This document shows, in pieces, positions 25,397-34,542 of a DNA stretch of 64,000 nucleotides (positions within the stretch are counted from its first letter, which is position 1; every line of letters starts with the position of its first letter). The DNA is from Pelotalea chapellei (GTDB lineage Bacteria > Desulfobacterota > Desulfuromonadia > Geobacterales > Pseudopelobacteraceae), in the NCBI RefSeq assembly GCF_018531195.1, contig NZ_JAHDYS010000007.1, forward strand, positions 154,011 through 218,010. Direction: 5' to 3'. A program made the position numbers and the translations under genes. A model generated the notes under the pieces. That model saw only the letters and a program-made list of their open reading frames with translations. It did no database searches and was not told where the DNA came from.

Positions 25397-28369
25397 TCAA
25401 AGAGTCCGTGCCAAATGCCTCCTGACCATCTCCTCAAAATCCGCATCACGATTACCTGTGTACACCAGAGAGGAACCTATTTCAGCGGCAAGAATTGCAC
25501 ACAGATACTTGATCGGCAGTTTTCTGATCCGCCTCCTGAATGGAGACTTCTGCAACAGGGCCGGCAGATGGCTGAGTACGGTCTGTCGGAAAGGTCGCTG
25601 CAGGCATAACTCCGGTCGTGCTGAAAAAAATTCGAAAAGACGAGTATAGAAGCCATTGATGTTGTGGCTGATTGTATCGGAGATCTCGGTATATAGTAGC
25701 GTTCCTCCATTCTCGCGGTAGCGCTGCAGGATAAGGCGTGCTTCATCCTCGGCCCTTTTTTCCAGGATGGTCAGCACATCCCTGACATATTGCTCCTTGT
25801 GCTCCAGGAACTCCCGTTCAGAAAGCAGCAGATTGGCAATAATTTCGTAGGAGGAGGAGATCACGCCACACTTGTTAGCCGAGGCATCCCGCATGATCAC
25901 AACGCCCTGTTTCTGGAGTTGCACTCTCGCATCAGGCGTAACGTACGAGTTGGCTCCTTCAACGATGACCCGGGAGGTGGCTTTACCCCGCTCATCCAGA
26001 AAAAGGTTCCAGTTTTGACTGTCGATAGTTTCCGGCCGACCGCCGGCTGGAATAAACAGGTCTGCCTTGGTAGTAAAGATCAGGCTGTTATACTCGCGAT
26101 AGAATTCATCGATATCCAGCCATTCCTCAAGCAGCACGCCGCCAGTACGGGTGACCTTACGATGGGTTTCTCTAAGTCCTTCCATGCGTCTACCGGTGCG
26201 GTAGAGAATAAAATCTCCCTCACCGAGAGACTCGGGGCTGAAAGCATCGAGATCGTGAGCCAGGCACAGGCGCTGCAACTCACTGCTCTGTATACCGCGG
26301 GAGGAATACACAGCAGCAGTGCCATCAAGGATCAGGCGCACCTGCAGACCTGGAGCTGATTCAAGCAATATGCGCAGAGAATTGCCTGCCACATCGCCAT
26401 TTGGGCCACCTGTCATCTTGAGTGAAAAAACATCGCGTGTGAGATCTATACCTGCCACATCTGCCATGGTGATACGGGCAAAAGCAACCACGCCGGTTGA
26501 GGTCACGCCATATTCCTTGTGATTGATGCCGATACGCTTGCTGGACATGATGCCGATACCGAGGATATAGCCGCGCTTTCGGGAGAGATGGGCAATAGCT
26601 TCAATCATGGCATCGTGCATGTTTTCATCAGGCCCAAGCTCGATCGGCTCGTCATCACGGTAATAATCAACCACGCGCGGATCCCGAACGTGACCTTTTT
26701 CAGTCACAAAAATATCCAGAAATGCATTGATAATGCCGTACTGCAATTTATAAAGCCGGCAGGTTTCCTCTTCACTGTTCGCTTGATCGAGATCCGAGGC
26801 ATCAAGCACCAGCCCCATTTTGGAGCCCCCCTCATAAATATCCTTATTCTTGAGGTGCTGGGTGTTAGCCAGAACGTAAACTTCACGGAAAAGAGTATTG
26901 GCCGCGGTAATAAAATCGTCTGCACTACGCGCAATGATAGTTCTCCATCCCCCCCTCGCAATATCAGAAAACCCAACATGATAACCTGAGCCAAAACGGC
27001 TGAAAAAGAATGTGACCCGGAAAGGAAGTGCTTCGGGCAAATCGGCAGTAAATTCATTACCCAGCTTGCGCAAATAGGCCGGATCCAACCTGAAAGCCAG
27101 CGCCTGTTTCTCAACAACAAAAAAGTTTGTTTTAAGGCAGTGGGTGATCATCAACAGAGAGCAACGGTAGACCGTGCGGCGGATATCATCCAGCCAACGA
27201 TGCCCGGTATTGTAACCCTCCACCATCGCTTCTGTTTCAGCGAGCAATGGCGCGTAAAGGGACTCACGGTTCTCCAGTTGAGGAGTGAATCGTGTCCGGA
27301 ACAGACGAACCATGAGTTGCCCCATCTCGGGATGATCGTAAAAGGCACGCTGCACATCCTCCAAGCCAAAACGCTCAGGCTGGTTATGAGCCAGACTGGT
27401 ATGACAAAAAGCAATGAAGGCGTTGATCAGAGCGGCATCTTCACCCGACAGCAGCCCCACTGTCACGAAATCACGATATACGGCTGAATTGGTGGCAATG
27501 ATCTGGGTGGTGCAAAGCTCACTGGTGAGACGTGCTGCCAAATCACTGCCAGGCGTCAGATCCTCCCCCTGACGACTGACCACGAAGAAGGAACCAAGAA
27601 AATAGGGATGGATCCCATTGGAAATGGTCTGGCAATAAGCCCTGCGAATGCCGATATCCAGACGGTTAAAAACCTCAAGCACCTGCAGCAGAAAGTCCTC
27701 CTGATGTGGATTTCCCACCGCAAAGAGCACTCGTGTTTCCGATCTCCCCTCCCGCTTGATTTCACTGATGTCCAGAAATAGACCACCGGTGGCATTGCCA
27801 CGGTCAAAGAGCCAGATCAGCCAGGCAATGCGTGATGGAGGTGACATCAGCAAGTAATTTTCATTATTCAACCAGAGTATTTTCAGCAGCATCTCAAGCC
27901 GGGTCAGATCAAAATCGGGAAAGGTGGTGCGAAGTTCCGCACGTATTCTGCGCACCAGAGCGGCCGGGATGGCAACTTCCCGCTTCAGATCTATTTCGCT
28001 GTTCGGCCGGCGGTCGAACTCGAAACGCTGCACCTCCAGTTCTTCCTCCATACCGGGCATGGGGGCGTTGGAATGAGAGAACATGGCATAGGATATTTTT
28101 CTTTCACCGACGCGGCGCAAGGTGTCGTAAAGGGAGCCGGGAAGATTCACACAGGCCAGAACGAGCAAGGTGTCACGATCCACCAGTATTACCCTTTGGT
28201 TCAGTCGCAAACGGGACATGCCACGCGCCAGCCAGGCCAGCGAATCCTGTTCATCGGCCATGGCTTGAAAAAAATAAGGGCTCATGTGCTGTTGAAGCCA
28301 TGATGCATTGGCCTCGGCAACCTTGCGTTCCTGGCTGGCAGTACGTCGAATGATTGCAGGCAGATCCAC
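25397..28369 (-). CDS. NAD-specific glutamate dehydrogenase, large (about 115 kDa) class
   Basis: 990-aa cytoplasmic enzyme expected to interconvert glutamate and 2-oxoglutarate with NAD. The N-terminal half (1 to about 430) is a regulatory region without recognisable catalytic motifs. The catalytic part begins near FFSRFGSGYHVGFSDIARGG (Glu/Phe/Leu/Val dehydrogenase-like RGGWR), then YEGGSKMGLV with catalytic-type Lys, KEYGVTSTGVV, KMTGGPNGDVAGNSLRI (dinucleotide-binding GxGxxG variant) and VEGANSYVTPDARVQLQ. It is much longer than hexameric GDH (about 450) and shorter than the 180-kDa class. Start is GTG 28369 with AGGAGG 5 bases before it. Divergent from the crotonase/B12 operon. Confidence 0.88.
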   Translation of the reverse strand: MDLPAIIRRTASQERKVAEANASWLQQHMSPYFFQAMADEQDSLAWLARGMSRLRLNQRVILVDRDTLLVLACVNLPGSLYDTLRRVGERKISYAMFSHSNAPMPGMEEELEVQRFEFDRRPNSEIDLKREVAIPAALVRRIRAELRTTFPDFDLTRLEMLLKILWLNNENYLLMSPPSRIAWLIWLFDRGNATGGLFLDISEIKREGRSETRVLFAVGNPHQEDFLLQVLEVFNRLDIGIRRAYCQTISNGIHPYFLGSFFVVSRQGEDLTPGSDLAARLTSELCTTQIIATNSAVYRDFVTVGLLSGEDAALINAFIAFCHTSLAHNQPERFGLEDVQRAFYDHPEMGQLMVRLFRTRFTPQLENRESLYAPLLAETEAMVEGYNTGHRWLDDIRRTVYRCSLLMITHCLKTNFFVVEKQALAFRLDPAYLRKLGNEFTADLPEALPFRVTFFFSRFGSGYHVGFSDIARGGWRTIIARSADDFITAANTLFREVYVLANTQHLKNKDIYEGGSKMGLVLDASDLDQANSEEETCRLYKLQYGIINAFLDIFVTEKGHVRDPRVVDYYRDDEPIELGPDENMHDAMIEAIAHLSRKRGYILGIGIMSSKRIGINHKEYGVTSTGVVAFARITMADVAGIDLTRDVFSLKMTGGPNGDVAGNSLRILLESAPGLQVRLILDGTAAVYSSRGIQSSELQRLCLAHDLDAFSPESLGEGDFILYRTGRRMEGLRETHRKVTRTGGVLLEEWLDIDEFYREYNSLIFTTKADLFIPAGGRPETIDSQNWNLFLDERGKATSRVIVEGANSYVTPDARVQLQKQGVVIMRDASANKCGVISSSYEIIANLLLSEREFLEHKEQYVRDVLTILEKRAEDEARLILQRYRENGGTLLYTEISDTISHNINGFYTRLFEFFSARPELCLQRPFRQTVLSHLPALLQKSPFRRRIRKLPIKYLCAILAAEIGSSLVYTGNRDADFEEMVRRHLARTL

Positions 28370-28493
28370 GTTAACCTCCTGATGAAGAGAGAATGAAAAA
28401 CACCGCCTACCTAGTGTCGCATGCCCTCATGTTATACTCACAACGCATGCCCGGCAATGACAGAAATGGCATTTGACGCCGCTAAAGCTTTGC

Positions 28494-28522
28494 TTGACCC
28501 TCTCGGGCCGAATTTGGTATAC
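28494..28522 (+). promoter_or_regulatory. sigma70-type promoter for the crotonase/B12 operon
   Basis: TTGACC, 17-base spacer, GTATAC, located 39 bases before the first ATG at 28561. Good spacing; two mismatches to consensus. Assigned by eye. Confidence 0.6.
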
Positions 28523-28560
28523 ACAAGAACTCTGTTTTACTTTTTTAATCAGGATACAGG

Positions 28561-29328
28561 ATGCCGCAACGACTCTGCAAAATTGAATTAAAGGAAAAGG
28601 GAATCGCCATTCTGGAAATTCCGGGGAGCGAGGCCACAACAGAACGGCAACTACTGGAAGCGATCCGGCGCCAGATCACCCACATTACCGATACCAGCGA
28701 GATTAAAGGTGTCATCGTAACCTCCAGCGACTCTCATTTCTGTACATGTGGAATTCAGGAGTACCATCCATCTCCCTATACTGCTGCAGAACTGTCCTCC
28801 TTTGGGCAGCAGGTCACGTTCCTTCTGGAAAAAACAGGTAAACCGTGTATCGCAGCAATTGCAGGTGAATGTACCGGAGTCGGTCTTGAATTGGCTTTGG
28901 CATGCGATTTCATTGTGGCAGAGAGTTCCGCCCGCTTCGGCTTCCCCGGTATAGAGGAAGGCAGGCTCCCCTTCTGTGGAGGCACGCAACGGCTGTCGCG
29001 ACTGGTGGGTAAATCCAAGGCAAAGGAAATGGTTTTCGGAGGTGAACTGCTTTCAGCCGAGGAAGGTCTGGCTATTGGACTCATCAATCGCCTGTACGAT
29101 GACAACCTGCTGTCCCATGCACAGGCACTACTGGAAAAAATCTGCACCCGCAGCCCGCTGGCTATTCGTATCGGTGGCGAAGTGATCAATGCGGGTTACG
29201 ACATCGATCTGCAGACAGCCTGCATGCTGGAGCGAGACGCCTTTGCCCTGATCTTCTCCAGCCACGATCAAAGCGAAGGAATGCAGGCCTTTCTGGACAA
29301 GCGCAATCCTGATTTTAAAGGAAACTGA
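28561..29328 (+). CDS. enoyl-CoA hydratase/isomerase (crotonase) family protein 1
   Basis: 255 aa, soluble. The crotonase core is visible: GIQEYHPSPY after the first oxyanion region, IAAIAGECTGVGLELALACDFIVA (second oxyanion hole; Glu equivalent to Glu144 of rat hydratase kept in GLELA), then FGFPGIEEGRLPFCGGTQRLSR. The position equivalent to rat Glu164 (QPE) is Gly (FPG), so classic hydratase chemistry is doubtful. The C-terminus EGMQAFLDKRNPDFKG is typical of the family. Begins a plus-strand run with cobO, a B12-binding subunit, a second crotonase, meaB and cbiQO. The CoA substrate is unknown; methylmalonyl- or acyl-CoA metabolism is suggested by neighbours. Confidence 0.85.
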   Translation: MPQRLCKIELKEKGIAILEIPGSEATTERQLLEAIRRQITHITDTSEIKGVIVTSSDSHFCTCGIQEYHPSPYTAAELSSFGQQVTFLLEKTGKPCIAAIAGECTGVGLELALACDFIVAESSARFGFPGIEEGRLPFCGGTQRLSRLVGKSKAKEMVFGGELLSAEEGLAIGLINRLYDDNLLSHAQALLEKICTRSPLAIRIGGEVINAGYDIDLQTACMLERDAFALIFSSHDQSEGMQAFLDKRNPDFKGN

Positions 29329-29329
29329 T

Positions 29330-29854
29330 ATGCTGGAGCGGGGATGCATACAGGTGTACACCGGAAACGGTAAAGGCAAGACCACCGCTTCCCTGGGCTT
29401 GGCACTGCGTGCAGTCGGACGAGGCCTGCGCGTCTGCGTGTTCCAGTTCATCAAGGGTGGCGGCCCCTATGGCGAGCACCTGATTGCCGAAAAACTGGCC
29501 CCATTTCTGACTGTGATCCAGACAGGCCGACCCGGCTGGGTCAACACCAACGATATCAGCGAAGATCGCCGGCTGGCCCAAGACGCACTCCAACAAGCCA
29601 CTTCCTTGCTGAGCAGCGGGGAATACGATCTGTTCATTCTGGATGAGATCAATGGAGCCGTCGGCTTTGGATTAATCGATGTCGAACAGGTGCTGGAGCT
29701 TATCAAACGAAAACCCGGCAATGTCGAGCTGGTTCTGACAGGCCGCAATGCCCATGAACAAATAATCGAGGCAGCCGATCTGGTAACGGAGATGCGCGAG
29801 ATAAAACATTACTACAAGTCAGGGGTACCGGCCAGGACAGGCATAGAAATGTAG
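29330..29854 (+). CDS. cobO: cob(I)yrinic acid a,c-diamide / cob(I)alamin adenosyltransferase
   Basis: 174 aa, CobO/BtuR/CobA family. It transfers the adenosyl group of ATP to Co(I) corrinoids, giving adenosylcobalamin. P-loop GNGKGKTTASLGLALRA at the N-terminus, FQFIKGG, YDLFILDEINGA (Walker B-like) and LVLTGRNAHEQIIEAADLVTE are diagnostic; the C-terminus has EIKHYYKSGVPARTGIE. ATG lies one base after the crotonase stop. Supplies the cofactor for the mutase-type B12 subunit encoded next. Confidence 0.94.
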   Translation: MLERGCIQVYTGNGKGKTTASLGLALRAVGRGLRVCVFQFIKGGGPYGEHLIAEKLAPFLTVIQTGRPGWVNTNDISEDRRLAQDALQQATSLLSSGEYDLFILDEINGAVGFGLIDVEQVLELIKRKPGNVELVLTGRNAHEQIIEAADLVTEMREIKHYYKSGVPARTGIEM

Positions 29855-29916
29855 GACACACAAAACCTTATTACAGCAATATAATATAATCATTTAAATT
29901 TCCGGAGGTATAACAC

Positions 29917-30321
29917 ATGTCTGAAAGAACATTGCGAATCCTGGTTGGCAAACCTGGCCTGGATGGTCATGATCGCGGAGCAAAAATAATCGCGCGAGCG
30001 TTTCGCGATGCAGGATTTGAGGTAATTTACACCGGTCTTCATCAGACTCCGGAGCAGATCGTTTCTGCAGCAATCCAGGAAGATGTCGACTGCGTCGGCC
30101 TGTCAATCCTTTCCGGTGCCCATAACACACTTCTACCCAGAGTCTGTCAACTGCTTGGTGAAAAGGGAGCTGACGACATCAAAGTATTTGGTGGCGGCGT
30201 GATTCCTGAGGATGATATTGCTGGCCTGAAGAGTGCCGGCATCAGTGAGGTTTTTACCCCAGGAACCTCAACCGAAGATATCGTCAAATGGATCGGCACC
30301 AACATCAGGCCACGGGCGTAA
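29917..30321 (+). CDS. stand-alone B12-binding subunit, methylmalonyl-CoA mutase small-domain type
   Basis: 134 aa. It corresponds to the C-terminal cobalamin-binding domain of acyl-CoA mutases: [20 protein letters not shown] carries the DxHxxG motif whose His coordinates cobalt (base-off/His-on), followed by [30 protein letters not shown] and [13 protein letters not shown] separate large catalytic subunit is needed; none is in this window. SD GGAGG precedes the ATG by 7 bases. The MeaB gene downstream is the usual GTPase chaperone of such mutases. Confidence 0.93.
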   Translation: MSERTLRILVGKPGLDGHDRGAKIIARAFRDAGFEVIYTGLHQTPEQIVSAAIQEDVDCVGLSILSGAHNTLLPRVCQLLGEKGADDIKVFGGGVIPEDDIAGLKSAGISEVFTPGTSTEDIVKWIGTNIRPRA

Positions 30322-30378
30322 ACAGGAGCGGGCCCATCCCTGGGAAAACTTTCCCGGGCTGGCCTGACCGGATTCCAC

Positions 30379-31122
30379 ATGCCGTTCAAGCACCTTCATC
30401 TAGAAACGGAAAACCAGGTAGGCTATCTCCTACTAGGCGCAGGCACTCGCTTTAACAAACTGAGCGTTACCACCATCCGTGAGCTCAAGCGTGCTCTTGG
30501 CCAAATGGAGCAGGACGGTACGATAAATACCATCGTTATCTCCGGCTACCCTGGTGAATCTTTTGCCGTGGGTGCAGATATCGGGCAGATGCTGCACTTT
30601 TCTCCAACCGATGCCCTTCGCTTTGCACAGCTGGGGCAATCCCTCTTTGACCAGATCGAGTCCTGCTCAAAGCCGGTTATCGGTGCCCTGAACGGGATTA
30701 CCATGGGAGGCGGTTGCGATCTGGCCATGGCCTGCGACATCCGCATTGCCGTTGACACTCTGCAGATAGCCCATCCCGGAGCACGCATTGGGATCATCAC
30801 CGGCTTTTGCGGCACCCGTAAACTTCCCCGCATTGTGGGTAAAAATGCCGCCCGTGAGATCTTCATGACCAGCGAACCGTACACCGCCTCCGAAGCGCTC
30901 CGCATGGGACTGGTGGACCGGGTGCATCCGGAAAAAGACTTCTGGCCAATGGTCAAACAATTTGCAGCACGGATCGCCGCCCATCCTGCAGAAACGCTTA
31001 GCACAGCCAAGAAAGTACTGAACGCCAGTGAAGATATCGATCTCAAGAGCGGCTGTGCACTGGAAGCTGCCCTTAACGGTACCCTCTGGAATACTCGCTC
31101 AACCTCCAACCCTACTCCCTGA
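30379..31122 (+). CDS. enoyl-CoA hydratase/isomerase (crotonase) family protein 2
   Basis: 247 aa. The oxyanion-hole regions are clear: SFAVGADIGQM and IGALNGITMGGGCDLAMACD. Both catalytic glutamates of classic hydratases are changed: Glu144 is Asp in GGGCDLA, and Glu164 is Gly in AHPGARIGI. TSEPYTASEALRMGLVDRV is the usual helical region. It therefore belongs to the fold but may be a decarboxylase, isomerase or thioesterase-like member. It sits between the B12-binding subunit and meaB, which points to branched or methyl-branched acyl-CoA metabolism. No obvious ribosome site other than weak GG runs. Confidence 0.85.
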   Translation: MPFKHLHLETENQVGYLLLGAGTRFNKLSVTTIRELKRALGQMEQDGTINTIVISGYPGESFAVGADIGQMLHFSPTDALRFAQLGQSLFDQIESCSKPVIGALNGITMGGGCDLAMACDIRIAVDTLQIAHPGARIGIITGFCGTRKLPRIVGKNAAREIFMTSEPYTASEALRMGLVDRVHPEKDFWPMVKQFAARIAAHPAETLSTAKKVLNASEDIDLKSGCALEAALNGTLWNTRSTSNPTP

Positions 31123-31136
31123 ACAGGATTAACCCA

Positions 31137-32096
31137 ATGTCTCTCTCAGAAAAAGTCCTCACTGGCGATGTTCGCGCGGCGGCCCGTCTCATGCGGGATA
31201 TCGACGACAATCGTCCATCAGCTGTTACTGAGCTTAAACAGATTTACGCCCGCACCGGCAATGCCTACATCATCGGCATCACTGGTCCGCCCGGTGCGGG
31301 AAAATCGACCCTTGTGGATCAACTGACCGCCTCCTTTCGCAAACAAGGTAAAAAAGTAGGTGTAGTTGCCATTGATCCAACTAGTCCCTTTACCGGAGGC
31401 GCAATTCTGGGCGACCGCATCCGCATGAACCGCCACGCCACTGATGACGGAGTCTTTATCCGCAGCCTGGCGACCCGCGGCGCCCTGGGGGGCTTGTCGC
31501 GCTCTACCTCTGATGTCGCCCTTGTTTTGGATGCACTGGGCATGGATATCATCATCATCGAAACCGTTGGCGTCGGCCAGGATGAGGTGGATATTGTCAA
31601 AGCCGCTCACACCACGTGCGTGGTAATGGTTCCGGGAATGGGTGATGATATACAGGCCATAAAGGCTGGTATACTTGAGATCGGCGACGTTTTTGTGGTC
31701 AATAAGGCTGACAGGGAGGGTGCCGACAGAACTGCCCGCGAATTGGCTGCAATGCTGGAAATGCGTGACACCCCCCAAGGGGACTGGCAGCCGCAGGTAT
31801 TTAAAACAGAGGCACAACGCGGTACAGGAATTGATGAACTGGTGGGCGAGATCCTGACACACCGGGATCACCTCTTTTCCAGCGGATTGATCGAGACATT
31901 TCTGAGAGAGCGCAACGAACGGCACTTTGTGGATATCCTGCGGGACAGCCTTTACAAGCATGCCATGGCCTTCATGGACCGCACAGCCACACTGCCCCGC
32001 GTACTTGACGGCATGGCGGACAGCAGCATTGACCCCTATTCCGCTGCAGAAGAGGTGATTGCAGAAATGCTGGGATACGACCCGCAATCAGTATGA
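31137..32096 (+). CDS. meaB: MeaB-type GTPase, chaperone of B12-dependent acyl-CoA mutase
   Basis: 319 aa, G3E family P-loop GTPase. Walker A ITGPPGAGKSTLVDQL, VGVVAIDPTSPFTGGAILGDRIRM, HATDDGVFIRSLATRGALGGLS, IETVGVGQDEVDIV and base-recognition VNKADREGAD are all MeaB/ArgK hallmarks. The C-terminus RDSLYKHAMAFMD...DPYSAAEEVI is the dimerisation arm. It gates cofactor transfer to and protection of methylmalonyl-CoA mutase. The stop overlaps the CbiQ start (ATGA). Confidence 0.95.
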   Translation: MSLSEKVLTGDVRAAARLMRDIDDNRPSAVTELKQIYARTGNAYIIGITGPPGAGKSTLVDQLTASFRKQGKKVGVVAIDPTSPFTGGAILGDRIRMNRHATDDGVFIRSLATRGALGGLSRSTSDVALVLDALGMDIIIIETVGVGQDEVDIVKAAHTTCVVMVPGMGDDIQAIKAGILEIGDVFVVNKADREGADRTARELAAMLEMRDTPQGDWQPQVFKTEAQRGTGIDELVGEILTHRDHLFSSGLIETFLRERNERHFVDILRDSLYKHAMAFMDRTATLPRVLDGMADSSIDPYSAAEEVIAEMLGYDPQSV

Positions 32097-32851
32097 GACA
32101 TTCTCTTCAACACCAAAAATCCAATACAGTTGTGGCTATGATAGATCCGCGCGTTAGGTTCCTAGCGGCTCTCCTGCTGCTCCTTCTGGTTATCAGTTCA
32201 ACCGGCATTGCATTTCCATGGTTGATCGTCAGCGTGTGTCTTCCGGTTGCACTGGTCACCGGGATTCAGTTCCGCACTCTCTGCCTGCGCATGCTGCATC
32301 CATTGTTTCTATCCCTGATCATACTGCTGTTCAAGACCTTCCTTGGTACCGGCAGCTCATCGGCACTTCAGGTTATCGGTGATTACACCATCATGGTTCA
32401 TCAGGCAGGACTTAGCGAAGGGATTCTTATTACCTCCCGTATCATGGGGGCCGTTTCAATAGTTATCGCACTTGGCCAGATACTGACTTTTACCGAAGCC
32501 ATGGCGGCCTTGTCCTGGCTGAGAGCTCCACGTGGACTGGTGGATGTCTCGCTTTTTGCATGGCGTTCGCTGTTCATGCTTTATGACGATGCCGGCGTGG
32601 TTTACAGCGCCCAGAAAAACCGTTTAGGGTACTGCGGATTTGGTCGCAGTCTCCGTTCCTTTGGCGCTATGGCAGGCATGCTGACTGTCAGAGCCCTTGA
32701 CGACAGCCTTTCCATGACCACAGCCATGAGCCAGCGCGGCTATGACGGCTCCTTACCGCTTTTGCGAAAATCACCTCTTACCGCTGCCCAGATCGCGGGT
32801 CTTGCTGTTTTCATGCTGGCAGTCGGCCTCGTCTGGAGACTGCAGAACTGA
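32093..32851 (+). CDS. cbiQ: cobalt ECF transporter T component CbiQ
   Basis: 252 aa with about five membrane helices. Starts MRHSLQHQK with a possible alternative Met at 32138 (MIDPRVRFLAALLLL), which is the usual start region of CbiQ. The cytoplasmic coupling helix contains ALSWLRAPRGLVDVSLFAWRS and the second Ala-Arg-Gly-like motif MSQRGYDG. Overlaps meaB by four bases and is followed after two bases by cbiO. No CbiM/CbiN substrate component is encoded in the window, so cobalt versus nickel specificity is by family and by the B12 neighbours. Confidence 0.88.
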   Translation: MRHSLQHQKSNTVVAMIDPRVRFLAALLLLLLVISSTGIAFPWLIVSVCLPVALVTGIQFRTLCLRMLHPLFLSLIILLFKTFLGTGSSSALQVIGDYTIMVHQAGLSEGILITSRIMGAVSIVIALGQILTFTEAMAALSWLRAPRGLVDVSLFAWRSLFMLYDDAGVVYSAQKNRLGYCGFGRSLRSFGAMAGMLTVRALDDSLSMTTAMSQRGYDGSLPLLRKSPLTAAQIAGLAVFMLAVGLVWRLQN

Positions 32852-32853
32852 CC

Positions 32854-33705
32854 ATGCCTCCAGCCCGCCTTTCAGCGCAGATCAATTCATTCCAATATCC
32901 TGATGGCACTGCAGCCCTTTCCCAGGTAACCCTGGACATCGAGCAAGGAGAATTTTGCGGCATCCTCGGCTCTAACGGCTCGGGCAAAACCACTTTGCTC
33001 AGGCTACTGGATGGCATGATCAAGGATTTCTCCGGCCAGATGCTTCTGGATGGAGAAGATATCCGTCGCCTCTCTCCCCGTGAAATCTACAGTAAAATCG
33101 GATTGGTTTTTCAGAATCCTGATGATCAGCTTTTTGCCCAGTCGGTTTATGAAGATACTGCCTTTGGTCCCCGCAATATGGGGTTAAGCGAAACCGAAGT
33201 GTCACGCCGCGTAGAGAGTGCCCTGGAAGCTGTAGAAATGCATGAACTTGCGTCCAAGAATATCCACAATCTGAGTTACGGTCAGAAAAAGCGAGCCTGC
33301 ATAGCCGGATTGCTTGCCATGGGTCACGAAATCCTGTTGTTGGACGAACCCACCGCCGGCCTCGACCCAATGGGCGAATATCGCATGATGGAGCTTCTTA
33401 CGCGCCTGAATCGAGACAACGGTGTAACGATCGTCATGGCGACACACAGTGTCGATCTGGTGCCGGTTTTCCTTAGCCGTCTGCACATTCTCAGCAAGGG
33501 CCGGCTGGTGCGTAGCGGCTCTCCGGAGGAGGTCTTCAACTCAGGAGAAGAACTAGCCAGCGTAAAACTGCGTCTGCCCTACATTGCTGAACTCATCCAC
33601 CGTCTGAGAAGCGGAGACAACCTCCCATTCAAACGCCTGCCCTTAACAATCGGTGAAGCACGTCGCGACATACTGGAAGCCTTTGGCCGAAACGGCAGCC
33701 TGTGA
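32854..33705 (+). CDS. cbiO: cobalt ECF transporter ATPase CbiO
   Basis: 283 aa. Walker A GSNGSGKTTLLRLLDG, Q-loop LVFQNPDDQLFAQSVYEDTAFGPRN (very typical of ECF ATPases), signature LSYGQKKRACIAGLLA, Walker B ILLLDEPTAGLDPMG and switch His in ATHSVDL. Energises CbiQ for cobalt uptake. Last gene of the operon; about 100 bases to the next gene with its own promoter. Confidence 0.93.
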   Translation: MPPARLSAQINSFQYPDGTAALSQVTLDIEQGEFCGILGSNGSGKTTLLRLLDGMIKDFSGQMLLDGEDIRRLSPREIYSKIGLVFQNPDDQLFAQSVYEDTAFGPRNMGLSETEVSRRVESALEAVEMHELASKNIHNLSYGQKKRACIAGLLAMGHEILLLDEPTAGLDPMGEYRMMELLTRLNRDNGVTIVMATHSVDLVPVFLSRLHILSKGRLVRSGSPEEVFNSGEELASVKLRLPYIAELIHRLRSGDNLPFKRLPLTIGEARRDILEAFGRNGSL

Positions 33706-33738
33706 GTCGGTGCGGCACCCCTCGTGCAGTTTATTCTT

Positions 33739-33766
33739 TTGAATTACCGGCATTCTGTTTTATAAT
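33739..33766 (+). promoter_or_regulatory. sigma70-type promoter for DUF948/YtxH pair
   Basis: TTGAAT, 16-base spacer, perfect TATAAT; 43 bases before the ATG at 33810. Confidence 0.65.
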
Positions 33767-33809
33767 CAAATCGTTTGAAGCCCTTAACTGATCCTATTGG
33801 AGACACAAG

Positions 33810-34205
33810 ATGACTCTCACCGGAATTGCCCTGCTTTTTGTTGTGATTGCTTTTGGAGCTTTGGTACTCGTACTGATTCCGACTCTGCTTACCGTCAAGC
33901 GTACGGCAGCCTCGGTCGGTTCACTTGCTGAAATGGTTACTACAGAGCTTCGACCTACTCTCAAGGAACTGACTTCTGTCCTTGTGGAACTTAGGTCTGT
34001 TGGTGAGGGAGTTGCCGATCACACCGAAGACGTCAAACGCTTTATGGCAGCCTTGGGAGAAAGCGGCGAAAAATTGCATACTATTAACCGCACAGTTGGA
34101 GCAGTAACCGGTGTACTGAATACCACCTCAGTTTGGGCAACGGGTGCCAAGGTGGCAGGAAGATATTTGTTGGAGCGTTATACTAAGAAAAGAGGAGGGA
34201 AATAA
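33810..34205 (+). CDS. DUF948 domain-containing membrane protein
   Basis: 131 aa. One N-terminal transmembrane helix (IALLFVVIAFGALVLVLIP) followed by a long amphipathic helix with LKELTSVLVELRSVGEG and VKRFMAALGESGEKLHTIN, as in DUF948 proteins. These are often paired with YtxH proteins, as here (the YtxH gene starts one base after the stop). Function unknown; envelope stress or general-stress roles are reported for Gram-positive relatives. Confidence 0.82.
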   Translation: MTLTGIALLFVVIAFGALVLVLIPTLLTVKRTAASVGSLAEMVTTELRPTLKELTSVLVELRSVGEGVADHTEDVKRFMAALGESGEKLHTINRTVGAVTGVLNTTSVWATGAKVAGRYLLERYTKKRGGK

Positions 34206-34206
34206 C

Positions 34207-34521
34207 ATGTCTGAAGAAAAAGGTATTTCCACTGGTACAGTACTTGTTTCTTTCGTAGCTGGTGCTGCCATAGGTGCTGGGTTGGCCTTGTTATATGCGC
34301 CCAAAAGCGGTGAAAAAATGCGTGAAAACCTGACTGATCTGGCTGAAGACGCGCTGGACAAGATCAAGGAATACACGAAGGAAGCTCAGGAAAAAATCAA
34401 ATCAGCTATGGAGGACGGCAAGGAGATCCTTGGAGAGAAAAAATCAATCCTTGCCTCGGCAATTGAAGCAGGTCGCGAAGCCATGCAGAAAGAGAAAGAT
34501 CGGACCCCATCATCGCTCTAG
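34207..34521 (+). CDS. YtxH domain-containing protein 2
   Basis: 104 aa. Starts MSEEKGISTGTVLVSFVAGA, with a single membrane helix ending in YAPKSGEKMRENL, the YtxH signature. The remainder is a charged amphipathic helix (LDKIKEYTKEAQEKIKSAM). ATG 34207 follows GAGGAGGGAAATAAC, a strong ribosome site; in-frame codons further upstream overlap the DUF948 gene. A terminator follows. Confidence 0.88.
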   Translation: MSEEKGISTGTVLVSFVAGAAIGAGLALLYAPKSGEKMRENLTDLAEDALDKIKEYTKEAQEKIKSAMEDGKEILGEKKSILASAIEAGREAMQKEKDRTPSSL

Positions 34522-34542
34522 AATCCTGTCATTCGTGTTTTC

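Noticed and set aside
28370..28560. Cobalamin riboswitch before the crotonase/CobO operon
   Set aside because: I looked for the B12-box (GCCACTG-type) and the usual stem pattern and did not see them; only a sigma70-type promoter is visible.
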